Assembly: GCF_020085105.1 (NCBI RefSeq)
Contig: NC_058046.1
Span: 21,993,175 to 22,057,174, forward strand
Source of the DNA: Siniperca chuatsi
Taxonomy: Eukaryota > Chordata > Actinopteri > Centrarchiformes > Sinipercidae
Direction: 5' to 3'
Length of the DNA: 64,000 nucleotides
This document shows, in pieces, positions 13,274 through 62,501 of this stretch (position 1 is its first letter; the number at the start of each line of letters is the position of its first letter). Below the pieces are notes generated by a model. That model saw only the letters and a list, made by a program, of their open reading frames with translations, was not told the DNA's origin and made no database searches. Position numbers and translations under genes: made by a program.

Positions 13274-16200
13274 ATATTTAACAGTCTTGTTATGTAGTGT
13301 GTATGTATGCATCTTTGTCAGGCTTGGAGATCTAGGGGAAACTTGTCAGGGTCATGGTTCTCGTCCATTAATGAGTCACACAAGCGTCTGCAGGCTGAAC
13401 AGTAACTCGGAGCCAAAGCCCAAATGTCAGTGATTTATGATGATGCATTCATGTCTAAAACAAGACTTGGAAGGCGACAGAAACCAGGTTTCTGGGTTGG
13501 GATTCTTGGTCATTCTCATCAGCACAAACAGTACAGCACAAGCTAGGAAGCTTTAGTGAAACAGAGGGATTTCAGCTCTGCCATTAGAGTTCATGTGTGT
13601 CTTGATTTACATTTTGCTGATCTTTTTCCTTACACCCTGACTCTCCACAGGTGTTGTGGTGAGAAACTGTCTTCCATTTTTTCCATCTTCCATTTTATTT
13701 ACACTCTGCAGTCCTACAGTTATCTCTCTCTGCCAGCCCAAAGAGATTATGGGAGCACAGAATGAGCATTTTTGAGAGGAAAGATTTCTGAATCATCATG
13801 GCAATATTTTCATGATGTTACTGTTGCATTCATCTGCATGCCACATGGTTTGCAGCCATTGTAGGACTATGACAATCACTATTAAGGCCAGTGTCTACTT
13901 GGCCCTCATCACCTGATAGCTGCTTTAGAAAGCTGTCATGGCCAAAGCAGCTGCATGTAACCTAAGTGAATACATATTAAAAGCCCGGTGTTCTTTAATT
14001 GGGGATGTGTTTAAAACAACATACAACAAACATACAACTGGGATACTGCGCTCTATTATTAGCATGAATTGTGTTAAAACGCTCCGCGGCACAGCCTGAT
14101 TTGTACTGAAATAAATATTCCGCCATTATGCACTAAAAAAAACAGGCTTTCTTGTAAAGAGAGGTCGGAGCCAGACACACCTATAAGGCCTGTCTGATAC
14201 TTTGATGGAACACTGCAGTCTGAGCACTGTCTGTGATGGGTATTTTAATTAATGGAGCCAAGTGTGTCACTGGCAGCGACAATCCTGGAGACTTACCTTT
14301 GAGCTTACTAACCAGACAAATCAGTCAAGTGTATACAAGGGAAGAGGCTCTTTTTTACCCTTCATATAACCAGAATTCTCCCTTTTTGCCTTTGCCACAG
14401 GCTTTAATTCCACTTTGTTCCTTGTGACAAGGTTGTAGGAAAAAAGAGGTTGCCATGGCAACGGCTCCTTCCCCGACTGTGGCAATTAAGCTTGTGACGT
14501 GCTCATTTCCTGCCTGTGACAGAGACAAAACAGGGAAATATTGTAACACTGACATATAATGTAGGACTGTATGTAGAACTTCCTTATTAGGAAGACATCA
14601 TGCAAATGACTTACACAATACACAAACAATTTTATTACAGCAACAATCTCAAAGCATTTACTTTTTACTACATTTTTCATCTGTCCTCTCTTCTCCAGAG
14701 GCCAATTGTTCAAAACTCACAGGTAAATACAGACCCTTTACAGCCTGCATATGTAGCTCTGTTAGACTTGATACAGACACAATTGTTTTTCTGTCAGTGA
14801 ACATTATCAGCAGTTGGATTCAACATGACCCACATCTGAACCGCTATAACAAGTCAGAACTGGACAGGGAGAGGAGGAGTGCCAACATCATGCTGCTCTC
14901 TCTCTTTCTGAGTCGTTGTTTCTTCCTTTCTTTCTTACTGGCTCTCTCTCTACTGTTTTCAGCCTGTGGTATGTTAGCTGTCCTACTTTTAGTCACACTG
15001 CAATACCACAGTAGATATTTGTTCTCTAAATTCATTCTCAAAATTTGTTTGTTTGTAAATGTGAATGTAGAAATTGTTATTGTTATCATGCAGGAACATT
15101 TGACATGGCACACAATGCAAATTATATCTTTAAAGTACATACAGTATATATGGTACAGGCAATGCCTAATTTTCAGACTCTGTCTGCCTTGAGTGTTTGA
15201 ACTAAGGAAAAAACATGGCTGAGAAGATAAACCCCTTTGAAAGGTCTCCTTAATGTGTCATATTAAGAGGATATTGAGCTGGGGAACAGAGATACGCTCA
15301 CTTCTTGTCAGTGACCATAACTAATACCCTGTGTAGCTACAATACCTAGCAGGCTGTTTCTAGCCTGTGAAAAGCATGACAAACGACAAATATCATTATC
15401 AAATAGCTAGAAAATAGCAAATAATAACCTACATCTGAGTAATAGTGATTGCATTTTTCAGTACAGAGCAGCACTTTTCCACTGCTGCCATTAGTGACTC
15501 AAATATTACATGATGCCAAACACAAGGTGATGTAATCACTGTTCATGACCGGTCCAAATGGCAAACAAACTTTACATCGTGTCCTGCCATGTCCTTGCTC
15601 TGCCATCTTTCATGTTCATTTCTTAAGGATCCTGCCCAATAAAAAGTGCCACAAACACAATCCTGACAAGTTTTTTTATAAAACGCAGCAACAGCATTTA
15701 TTTGACTGTGATGGGTTGTTTTTCTTTTGTTGTATTTGTTTCTGATTACATGCAGGTCAACCCAGATAAAAACCTACTCGTGGGATAATGCACAGGTGGT
15801 GCTGGCTGGAAATAAGTGTGATATGGAAGAGGAGAGAGTGGTCTCAGTGGATAGTGGCAGACTGCTGGCAGAACAGTTGGGTAAGTCTTGGAGCCATCCC
15901 CCCTTTTTGTGTAATTTAAATTGGTGGCATCATCATGACATAAAAGCATGACATTTTTGTCCCTTTTTGTCACTTGCTGGTATTTATATATATATAGCTC
16001 AGGAGGTAGAGCAGGTCGTCCACTGATCACAGGGTTGGCGGTTTGCAAATCCTCCAGTCCACATGTCGAAATGTCCTTGGGCAAGACACTGAACCCCAAA
16101 TTCCTTCCGATGGTTGGCCAGCACCTTGCATGGTAGCTCGCTGCCATCGGTGTGTGAGTGTGTGCGTGAATGAGTGGCAAAAACCTTGTAAAAGTGCTTT

Positions 16201-16599
16201 GGATAAAAGCGCTTTATAAATGTAGCCATTTTACCATTTATCAGAAACACTGCTATGTGGAAGCAGCTTTGTTTTCAACCTTCAGCAGCAACAATAACTG
16301 GCAAACATTTTCCTAAAAATCGAATCATAAATATTTATCATATGATTGTTGTCTTAGTCTGCCCTGTCTCTTCAAGTTCTCGTGTTACTTGCTCTTCCTC
16401 TTTCAAAGGTTTTGAATTCTTTGAGACCAGTGCCAAGGACAACATCAACGTGAAGCAGACCTTTGAACGTCTCGTTGACCTAATTTGCGACAAGATGTCC
16501 GAGAGCTTGGACACTGATCCGGCCGTCACCACAGGAGCTCCCACTGCCAAACTCACAGACAGCGCTCCACCCCTCCAGCAGCCTGGATGCAACTGTTAG
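8373..16599 (+). CDS. rab3c: rab3c, Rab3 synaptic-vesicle GTPase
   Basis: Small GTPase that cycles on synaptic and secretory vesicles and controls late steps of regulated exocytosis through effectors such as RIM and rabphilin. Exons: 8373-8393 (proposed), 9153-9377, 12848-12966, 15756-15880 and 16409-16599. Phases agree, giving 226 residues against 227 for human RAB3C. Motifs in order: P-loop GNSSVGKTS, switch [16 protein letters not shown] (the first residue of exon 3 is the Asp), GNKCD, TSAK, and a C-terminal CNC box for double geranylgeranylation. The core is nearly identical across Rab3 paralogs. Rab3C is preferred for three reasons: the gene lies between plk2 and pde4d, [10 protein letters not shown] follows a short variable head, and the extra N-terminal exon suits RAB3C's longer start. 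Without that exon the protein would begin at the ATG at 9153 with 219 residues. Confidence 0.93.
9153..9377 (+). CDS. rab3c: rab3c coding exon 2
   Basis: Begins exactly at ATG after tttttgcag and ends KLQIW before gtatga. 75 codons carrying the P-loop and switch I. Confidence 0.95.
9378..12847 (+). other. rab3c intron 2
   Basis: 3.5-kb intron. Contains a short CT run near 11,868-11,882 and no recognisable exon or transposon. Confidence 0.6.
12848..12966 (+). CDS. rab3c: rab3c coding exon 3
   Basis: [18 protein letters not shown] through the first two bases of a Trp codon, donor gtgagt. Switch II. Confidence 0.95.
12967..15755 (+). other. rab3c intron 3
   Basis: 2.8-kb intron with a CT microsatellite near 13,238-13,272. 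No exon seen. Confidence 0.6.
13238..13272. repeat. (CT)n microsatellite
   Basis: Uninterrupted CT dinucleotides in rab3c intron 3. Confidence 0.95.
15756..15880 (+). CDS. rab3c: rab3c coding exon 4
   Basis: Completes the Trp codon, then [14 protein letters not shown] and GNKCD, ending in the first base of a Gly codon before gtaagt. Confidence 0.95.
15995..16240 (+). mobile_element. tRNA-derived SINE, plus strand
   Basis: Pol III-type A box (tagctcaggaggtagagc) and B box-like ggtttgcaaatcc, followed by a body with cttgggcaagacactgaacc and a 3' end containing aagcgctttataaatg. All are typical of abundant teleost SINEs. It lies in rab3c intron 4, in the sense orientation. Confidence 0.8.
16409..16599 (+). 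CDS. rab3c: rab3c coding exon 5
   Basis: [18 protein letters not shown], a variable linker, and the PGCNC end with stop TAG at 16597-16599. Confidence 0.95.
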
Positions 16600-18281
16600 T
16601 GACTGATGTCAGGAAGCAAAGGGAGGGCAGCGCAGCTCCTGTAAGGTGGTAGAGTGTGCAGAGTTTTGTTCTCCCTCAGCGTTATCACTCCTGCTAGTGC
16701 TGCTTTCTCTGGACTACAGTTCAAACCCTGTTTAGTAGTAGAATTACAAAATCCTGTCGTATTATCTCTCACCTTAATAAGCAAATAACCAGACAAACAG
16801 ACATGGCTATTGTAAAATGTGTAACATTACAGGATATCTAGAATATAGAGACACCATATTCCCATTCTTTAGCTAGTTAGTATGGTTATAAATCAAGTAT
16901 GTTTGATAAGGCTGGAAATAGTCCATAGTCAGGATGTACAGTTAATCCTCAAGACCTTTAAAATCTTTAAGACCTAGAATAATTATAAAATGAGGGATAG
17001 AGTCAGTGAATGCTTTAATGATTATTTTATTTTAATTTTTTGTACAGTATGTATTTTCCTTTTATAGGATTATTTTGTGTCCTAAAGCTGCCAAATCTAT
17101 GATATAGTGCACTATAGGATGTAGCGGCTTTCTTTTGTGTAACGAGTGTGTGGCTGTTGTGTGACTGTAAAGTAAGTGAGTGTGGGTTTGCATGAGTGTG
17201 AGTTTTATGTCTGAGTCACAAATGAGTGCAACTTTTCATCTAAAAATCATCTACCTTGGATAAAAAAGTGGCCTTTTAGCATCTCCAACACGGCCTCTGT
17301 AAGTTCCTCTGTCATGCTTACTTTTGGAATGAATCCAGTATGTATAATGTTGATGTGAGTACTATTCCACGTTTTGCTGTCTGTAGATGTGTGATTTCTC
17401 TGATAAGTGTATCTGTAAATCTTAAACGCAACTATTTCTATGTGCTTAGCCTCTAAGATGACCCTTTATAGTTTGATGCGATGAGCATGCTGCCAAAAAG
17501 TCAATCATATGTACTGTTTTATCTAAAGATAGAACCTAACCATTCTCAACTCCATATGATAGCAACGATCCAGCATTTCATTAAATAAAAATCTCACACT
17601 GACAAGGCACAGCACAGTGTTTGATGTACAACAACTGATCAGCTCTGGCATGGAATAAACAGCCATATATAAAAAATATTGTTTAACTTTTGAGTCAGCA
17701 TGCTAAAATTCCATGTTTGTGCTATGAAAATTAAATCCCTCTTGAAAGACATACATTAGTTTAAAATGGAAAACTTCTCATAGCAGGCATATACAGTACT
17801 GTAGTGGTCTTAATGATAATTTAAGTCCATATAGTTTAAAACTTGTAGCTTATTTTAAAATCCATAAAGCCTTTCAGTTCTGCAGTTCATAGAGAAAAAA
17901 AAAACATTTGTGCCAAAACATAACAATTCCTTTAGCATCGTCAGTTGTGTGTTGCATAGTTGAATAAAAGCTCCAAAAAATTGCATGAAGTCAGTCCTGA
18001 CTTATCTGTGTAGATTTATATAATAAGATAGTGTATATATCACTCTGTGTTACAGATTTAGGAGCATTGTCATAGCACTTGCTGTGAGATGCAATGGGCC
18101 AATAAGTGCAATATTTTATGAATGAAACCCTGTACATAGTTTCTCCTGTCCTCGAGTACAACGACTCTATCCACAGTATGTGAGTGACAGTTTGGTCAGG
18201 ATGGCTCTGAAACTGATGTACAATCTCTAAAAAAGGAATTTGTGCTTGGTTCAGTAACTACAGCCACTGAATGTGTGACTT

Positions 18282-18316
<35 letters not shown>

Positions 18317-18660
18317 CTGCCATATTGAACAGACAAATTACATAATATAGTGTATTGTTTGTGTATAACTTTTGTACAAATGTATTCACGTACTATATAC
18401 TGTTCCTGCTAACTGTTGGGTGTTGACTGAACTTGTGTAATCATGTCAAAATGCAGTGTTATTGTGAAAGATAGTCATGGAGATAACTTAGTCCATGCCA
18501 TATGCCATACTCTTGTAATTCCAAGAAAAGGGATGCACAAAAACTAGTTGAAAGACCCTGCGCATATGTGTGTACACATGCTTTGCGCGTGTGCATCTGT
18601 GTATGTGTGTGATGTTAGAATTTTATGCTAATAGCCATGAAATAAATTACTGTATTGATC
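16600..18660 (+). other. rab3c 3' UTR
   Basis: About 2 kb of AT-rich non-coding sequence after the stop codon. Candidate poly(A) signals lie near 17,582 and 17,655, and the best distal one is AATAAA at 18,641-18,646. The GT microsatellite near 18,283 lies inside it. The end is inferred. Confidence 0.5.
18283..18314. repeat. (GT)n microsatellite
   Basis: GT repeat within the rab3c 3' UTR. Confidence 0.95.
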
Positions 18661-19104
18661 TCCAGTAAAGATTCATTTAACAGAGGAATAGTTATGTGGA
18701 GGTTCGGAACAGTCACTCTGGTCAAGTCTCATTTTAGAACAGTATGACTTTACATATAACTGAATATATTTGTTTCTCGGAGGGCAAGCAAAGTAAGAAA
18801 TATGTTTTTGAGATTATACGAAATAAATCCAATTCTATCAGTGGGTCTCTGTGTTCTCTGTCGCTCTGCTGACTATATGGAAGCATGAAGGAGGGATTTG
18901 CTGGCTGCTGCCCTCTAACCTGGACCTGCTGTCTCAGTAGCTTTGCTCTGTTGCAGCACAGACTCCTTGTTTTATTTCTAGGCAACGTACACCACCTAGT
19001 GTTGAAGCGCTGCGCCACCGCCAAGATCTGAGATGGTGCTGCTGGTGATGAACATGGAACACATGATATTATACTGCATTTATCCACATGTTTGGTGTTC
19101 AAAT

Positions 19105-19402
19105 GCAGTGGTGAAAAGTACATATTGAAAGTACTGTATTGAAATACAATTTTTGGGTACTTGCATTTTACTTGATTATTTACTACTTCACTGCTACTGC
19201 TCTACTCCACTACATTTCAGAGGCAAATATTGGACTTTTTACTCCACTACATTTATTTGACAGCTACAGTCTTTTACTTCCAAAGACTACCCAACCGTAC
19301 ATGTAAAATAGTTACAATTAACCCACATCAACAGCTACATTAAAATGCTACTTACATGCTTATGCGTCAGTAATAATAATCTAATATTCAATAATATAAC
19401 AC
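19105..19402 (+). mobile_element. Truncated non-autonomous hAT element (Tol2-like terminus)
   Basis: Begins CAGTGGTGAAAAGTAC and carries the tacttgcattttactt and ttttactccactacattt tracts of the fish hAT families related to Tol2. It stops where a second copy begins, so only its left part is present. Confidence 0.7.
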
Positions 19403-19898
19403 CAGTGGTGAAATGTAACTAAATCAAGTTACTCAAGTATTGTACTTAAGTACAGTTTTGAGGTTCTTGTACCTTACTTGGGTGTTTCAATTTTAGGCTG
19501 CTTTTTACTTCTAGTCCCCTAAAATTCAGAAACGAATATTGTACTTTTTACTCCACTACCTTTATCCGAAGATTTTCATTTTACAAACAAAATGTGATCA
19601 TTTTATAAAATATGATGCATTGTTGTAGATAAAACTACTTAACAGTTGCAACAGTCATAAACTATGTTAACTGTAGCTGAAAATACTTAAACAGTAATAC
19701 ATCAATAATATAATCCAATAATATATAATAATATAACACTGAGAGGGGCCTTTCTGTTGCATTTTGATACTTTAAGCACATTTAGCGGCTAATACTTCTG
19801 TAATTTTCCTTAAGTAACATTGCAGGACCTTTACTTATGACAAGGTATTTTTACATTGTGGCATGGCTACTTTGTGTACGTAGCTTTTTTTAACACTG
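19403..19898 (+). mobile_element. Non-autonomous hAT element, second copy
   Basis: Begins CAGTGGTGAAATGTAAC with ttactcaagtattgtactta close behind, and ends TAACACTG, giving the short CAGTG...CACTG inverted termini of the group. No transposase. An internal aataatataacactgag resembles the junction at which copy one is cut. Confidence 0.7.
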
Positions 19899-20580
19899 TA
19901 CATACAAATGTAATGTAAATGTGCGTTCTGTTGTGAAACCAACAACATGTCAAAGAAGGATTTATTGAATTTGAATACCAGTTGACTTTAAAACTGGTAC
20001 TATTAGAGTATCATATACAACATATTGCTTTATGTCTTTATTGCACCTTGTAGGAAATCCACTGCTGGTGACAATAAAAATAAATAAATACTAGTATACA
20101 CGTACAACAGCTTTACAGATACGAAGATTATATGACAATAAATGCAGATCCGGACCTTTTCTTCCTTTTCAGGGCTGCAGTGATAACTGCAACTAAAGGA
20201 AAGATATTATCAGCCAAAAATAAGTAATGTAACTGTTTATAGATTTTACAAGTATAAACAAAGAATAAAAAATTGGGCATTTCTTCTAAAAAGTATATGA
20301 ATCCCTGTAAAATGCTGCATAAAGACTGAGTACAGCTACAGCAGAAAAACTAAAGACCACAACCACTGGCTGAGGTGTGAGATTCGTCTCACACCCAAAG
20401 CAGTCTGCGGGGAACTGGTGAAATATCAAATATAGAAAGTGCATTCAGGATTTTTGAAAATGTCCTCTCATCTCTTTTATCAGTGAAGCAAACGTACGGT
20501 GCATCCATCCCACACTTGACTGTATATGACCCTCTGAAACAATGACAAGAAACCAGTGAGTAGGCAGAATCAACCCATGC

Positions 20581-23500
20581 TTTTATTTAATTCATTGCAT
20601 ATAAAAACTTTTTTTTCATTCTTTTTATTTGTTTTTTTACATAAAGTTGTATGATCTACAGTGCTATCCAATAGACTGCAATTAACAAGGAATCCATTAA
20701 AATAACATTTTAATTGTCTTGTGAAACTTCCAGACAAGTTGGCATTCTAAAGACATAACCCAAAAAATAATTGTCCTGAAGACCTTTTTTTAAGTTACAG
20801 TTTGTGTTTTTCTTTCATACCATAAAAATAGAACACATAATGAGAAAAGAACCCACTGTTTCCATTGGTCCAGGGCTGTTTATAATCTACAGTATGTGTG
20901 TCAAAATAAGAGTCCCTGTTTCGGGACAATGATGCACTCACCCAAACCCCTATCCCCCCACCCCCCATTCACTACAGAAATATACTAAACCCTTCTTCTG
21001 TCCAGGCAGAAAAATGTCAGTGGTTTTGGATATTGCAAGTAATGTGAGTGGAGTGTGGGCCGAGCATAGATAAGCAACACACTGTCAGTGTTCAAGCCAT
21101 AATTAATGCAGCAGTGGCTGAACATGCAGATGTGTCTCAAAGCCTATATGCTTCGTAGGCCGTGGACGAGCAGCAACTACACACTGCTGTTGCACCCCAT
21201 TCAGTGTTTGTAGCTGTGATACAACCACGTGGATGTAGACGCCACTGCAACTCTGCACAGACACAGCAAAGTTACTCCTGTATCGTTTACATCCGACAGG
21301 GTGTCACATTTTTGAGTGTAGCGGCAGGGTGTAAGGAAGGTGCGAGTTGTTCAGACCAGGTCTACAGCAAATTCGACTCTTGGACATCCGGCTATAGGCC
21401 ACACATCACTCAAGTAGTAAATCTATGACTTGTGGTTGACCTGAATCTCTGCAAGCTTCTGCACTGACAACATATTACCCAGGACCACGTTTTCGATCGA
21501 GCAATTTGTGTTTGGCTGTGATAGTAAAAAGGCAACATTTTCAAATTCACAACTGGAGATCAGGCCAACCCAAGCCAAAAGATTCACTAATGCAGCAAAA
21601 GAGAACTAGAAAATAAAATAGGAAAAAAAAAAGGCTAACGTAAATGACATGCGTTGAATTTAAGGCACAGCCCATGGGCCAAGGAACAGTTTCTTTTTAA
21701 AAAACAATTTGGCTTTCCCCCTCTCTTCACTGAGCTAGTTCTCAGATAAGCAACATGTCGATGGATCATTTTTACACTGAAGCTCATGTGTAATAAACAT
21801 TCTCTCAACAAGAGGTACGTAATACAGCCACACCATCACCAAAAGGGATGATAAGAATCAACCATTTACGACAAACGGCATTATGATAGTAATAACATTA
21901 ATAATTATATATTATATACAGCACAATAAATATATGTTTGTAAACAGCGATAAAACCAGAACATTTTATTACAGGTAAGGGCATTGGGTGAGGAAAAAAA
22001 GAAGAGAAAGAAATAGAGAGGAAAAAAAATCTTGGCACAAAATGAAAGATTAAATAAATAGTTTTGAAATGACACACAATTAAAAAGCAGTGTGCAGTAT
22101 TTCAAGTGTGTGATTTTTTTGTTTGTTTTTTTTACATTTGTTGATTTTCTATATTTTATGTACACAGAAAGAAAAAAACCTATATTTGGGTATTGTAACT
22201 GGCAAGCCTGTACTGTGGTCTATGCTACAGTGAAATATTTACTGTACCACCTTTATATTGCAAAAACAATTCAACAAATAGAAAAATATACCAATAAATA
22301 ATAGCATCAGGTGTAAAGTGAAAAATGAGGAAGAGACTCTTGGCTGAGGTGTAAGACAGCACTGTTCAAGTCTAAGTATTCATGAGTGAGTGTTTTGGCG
22401 AGTTCAAACATATTAAAAAGTGGTGATATATGAATATATCAGTGCATTAGAGTATCTATGTAGAAGATAGTATTATCTGATGACTACGCAAGATGAGCTG
22501 AGCTGATTGTCTTGTCGAAAACAAAGACAGCAACTGGGTTTGATGTGACGGCAAAATTAAGCATTATTTTGATGAAAAATTCATATAGCTTAACAGAAAA
22601 TGTTGGTGATGTGTACGTCAAACAAAATGGGCAAGAAAAATAAAAGAATGGACAATAAAAGCTTTCATAACATTGGTATAAAATCACCCCAGTAGTTTTT
22701 TAACACCATTACTATTCCTGTATACTCGGAGCACTAATCAAGCTTCTAAAAAAGGTGCTTTTTGTATCAACTACAAAGCATTGCATTGTCTTAGGATGTG
22801 TTCAAAAGAACTGCAGGCAACAATAATAAAATTCAAAGGCTTCATCCACACCACAAACAATTTCAATGAGAGTCAGATTCCTGCTTCCTTTCTCATTGAA
22901 AACTATCTCCAAAAAAATGGCTATTATGAATAAATTCCAAATTTCAACTCACAGGACTAACCAAATATAAGTATAGTGGCTTGGAAATAGTAGTATAAAT
23001 GCTATTGGAGCAAGTGCAAACACTTCAGAACACTCCTAATGCAATCCAGCTCTGAAGATACCCCTTCAAAACACTGAATATCTGTGACACATTTCTCCCC
23101 ATTGGTTTCCAAAAGTTCTCTAATCATCTTTACTAACAAAAGAAAGCCTAGGATTGTAAAAGTAAATTCTAGAAAATAGAGTCTTACATACAGTACAATA
23201 CAAAAATTAAAGAGGTCTAGGACAGCATCATGGCTGTTTAGATTTGAGCTTTGTATCAGTCAGGTTTTCAAGGAAGACTTCCACATCAGAAATGTGTCTC
23301 AAAAAGCTCCCCAGTGTGCTGCAGCTTTCATCTCTGCGGCATCCCATCAGGTTTTCAGCGGAACGGCAGCATAAAATGCCTCCTAATTCGCAGTGGGGAG
23401 GAAATGACCTAACCGAGAGGGAGATTCTCCTTGAACACACCGATAACCGTCTCTGTAGAGTATGGGCACTTGATAAAACACAGAAACACTGCTAAACTTT

Positions 23501-23886
23501 CAGGCAAGGCTGAGACGAAGTGGAGGGAAGGAAAATGTGATATTATGTATCATGTGAACAGCACTGAGCAGATTGTGAACTGCTCGTCCATGTCCTGAAC
23601 TTAGGCTTGTAAAGGGGAGATGTAATAGTGAAATAAACACACACCACTTCAGTAAAAAACAGGAATGGAAAGGAGTTTTCCTGAGTGCAAAAAAACTTGA
23701 AGAAGTACCGGTGGGCGTGTCTGAACAAAGCTGATAGGAGGACTGGCCAAGGTGGAGAGCAGCGCACGCTTTGGAACCATAAACATAGATGTATAAAAAA
23801 CACAGACAGACTTCACAAAACCCAAAAAATATTCTATAAATAATCATCTGTCATTACTAAGAAGAACAGTTGCTGTCCATAAACTG
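20581..23886 (-). other. pde4d 3' UTR
   Basis: AT-rich sequence after the pde4d stop codon. A distal minus-strand AATAAA lies at 20,587-20,582. Mammalian PDE4D also has a long 3' UTR. Several internal AATAAA sites would allow shorter ends. Short frames here look non-coding. Confidence 0.5.
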
Positions 23887-60917
<37,031 letters not shown>

Positions 60918-60951
60918 TTTGGTGGGGCTGTTAAACACTGCCACACAGTAA

Positions 60952-60973
60952 CACACACACACACACACACACA
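60952..60973. repeat. (CA)n microsatellite
   Basis: CA repeat just upstream (minus strand) of the candidate pde4d exon; on that strand it reads as the GT tract before the acceptor. Confidence 0.93.
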
Positions 60974-61603
60974 GACACTTGTGTCAAGACAGATGAAGAA
61001 AGAGAAAGAGGGACAATAGATAGAGTGACAAGCCTGACAAAGCTATCTTGGTCGGAATGAGGGAGGGGTGAGTGAGAAGAGGTCGGTGGGAGAGGAGAGG
61101 AGAGTAGAGGGCTCAGCATGGGTGTGACTTGAACGGGAAAAAGATGGAGAGAGATGGAGAGTGAGAGAGAGAAATGCAGGAGAGGGAGGAGCAAAGTGTA
61201 GAGGCAAACTAACTTAGCTTTTCTTTTAGATGACCATCAAGAGTCAGTATTGACAGCCACAAGAATCATATGTAGACTTGCTGCAAAGTTACATAATCAT
61301 GTTGTACAATGCCAATGTACTTACAGTTAAAGTTAAAGTTTTATGATTGATAAGAGTAGTATGATGATTAGTGTACAGTAAAGATGAAAACTAAGATGAC
61401 AATGACATGGTGGCCATCAGAAGTCCATATTTAAACTGAAACACATCAGTTTTAAACAATAAAGTTGCTCCCACTGCAGGTGATGCTGGAGTTTCTATCT
61501 TCCATATTGCCTCCTTCTCCATGCACACTGCCAGTAGATAAAATTATGTCAAATTCCCAACTTGATTATTGCACACTGGGTGATCCCCAAGATTGTTGGT
61601 GAG

Positions 61604-61605
<2 letters not shown>

Positions 61606-61635
<30 letters not shown>
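61606..61635. repeat. (GT)n microsatellite
   Basis: GT repeat, about 30 bases. Confidence 0.94.
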
Positions 61636-61638
<3 letters not shown>

Positions 61639-62128
61639 TGACATTAGTTTTAGTGTAAAAACAGGCTACCAAATAAACCATGTGTTCCATACACTTTTGA
61701 TAGTGTTTTTATCTTTGTTCTCCATCCATTTTTTTAAATTGCATGGAGCCGCTTTGAATCGTGAGAGTCCATCCAAATGCAGTATAAGTTACAGTGGTAA
61801 GCTCATATTCTGATCTAACATGTGTAGGGCATATCAAACGTACTTACTTTCCACATATATTCACATGGTAAACTAACTGCTGATTAGCATAAAAGTGAAC
61901 AGTGGGATACAGAAAATCAAGCATGACTATTCCATAAACTGCACAATTTGCACAAATTATTTCAGGTTAAAATAACAATAATTTGAAATACTGATAAAAC
62001 CAAGAACAAGATGACTAAGTCACCCATGTCAGGGCAAGTTTTATTTAATGGAATTGGATGAAACCAACCTAAGTGCACTATCCCCGAGCCCCATCTCACT
62101 CCCTAACCTTGGTAATAGCTCTTTTCCA

Positions 62129-62140
62129 CCACTAGGGGGG
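62129..62140 (+). promoter_or_regulatory. CTCF-like motif
   Basis: CCACTAGGGGGG, close to the CTCF core CCACNAGGGGGC. Confidence 0.3.
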
Positions 62141-62487
62141 AGCAGAGTACCACAATAATCAATTAGAACCAACAGTGTAAAATGTTGTATCATGAGAAAT
62201 ACATGTCAAACGCACAGCAGTGACAGCAATTGAGCCAATGCGTTTGCAAGAATTAGTAGAGCAGATATGCTGTATGTATTACATACATTTCTGAAAACTA
62301 AGCATACAGCTGTGTTGGTAGATAGGGTGTTATGGTGACAGGATCAACTGAACATAAAGATTTACGGTCTTTAAAATGAGGTTACTGTCATTTGTTATCA
62401 TGTAGTATCATTTTCAGACACTTCACTACGATCAAGATCAAATCTAAAATCACTCCAACTGATAAATCTCTTAACTGTTCTCAGCAG

Positions 62488-62501
62488 CCAGCAGGGGGCA
62501 G
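62488..62501 (+). promoter_or_regulatory. CTCF-like motif
   Basis: CCAGCAGGGGGCAG, a close match to the CTCF core in the same orientation as the one 360 bases before it. Confidence 0.35.

Larger units (their letters stand above)
18661..20580. other. Tail-to-tail intergenic gap, rab3c / pde4d
   Basis: About 1.9 kb between the inferred 3' ends of the two genes. Largely occupied by the hAT-type copies at 19,105-19,898. No gene. Confidence 0.5.
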
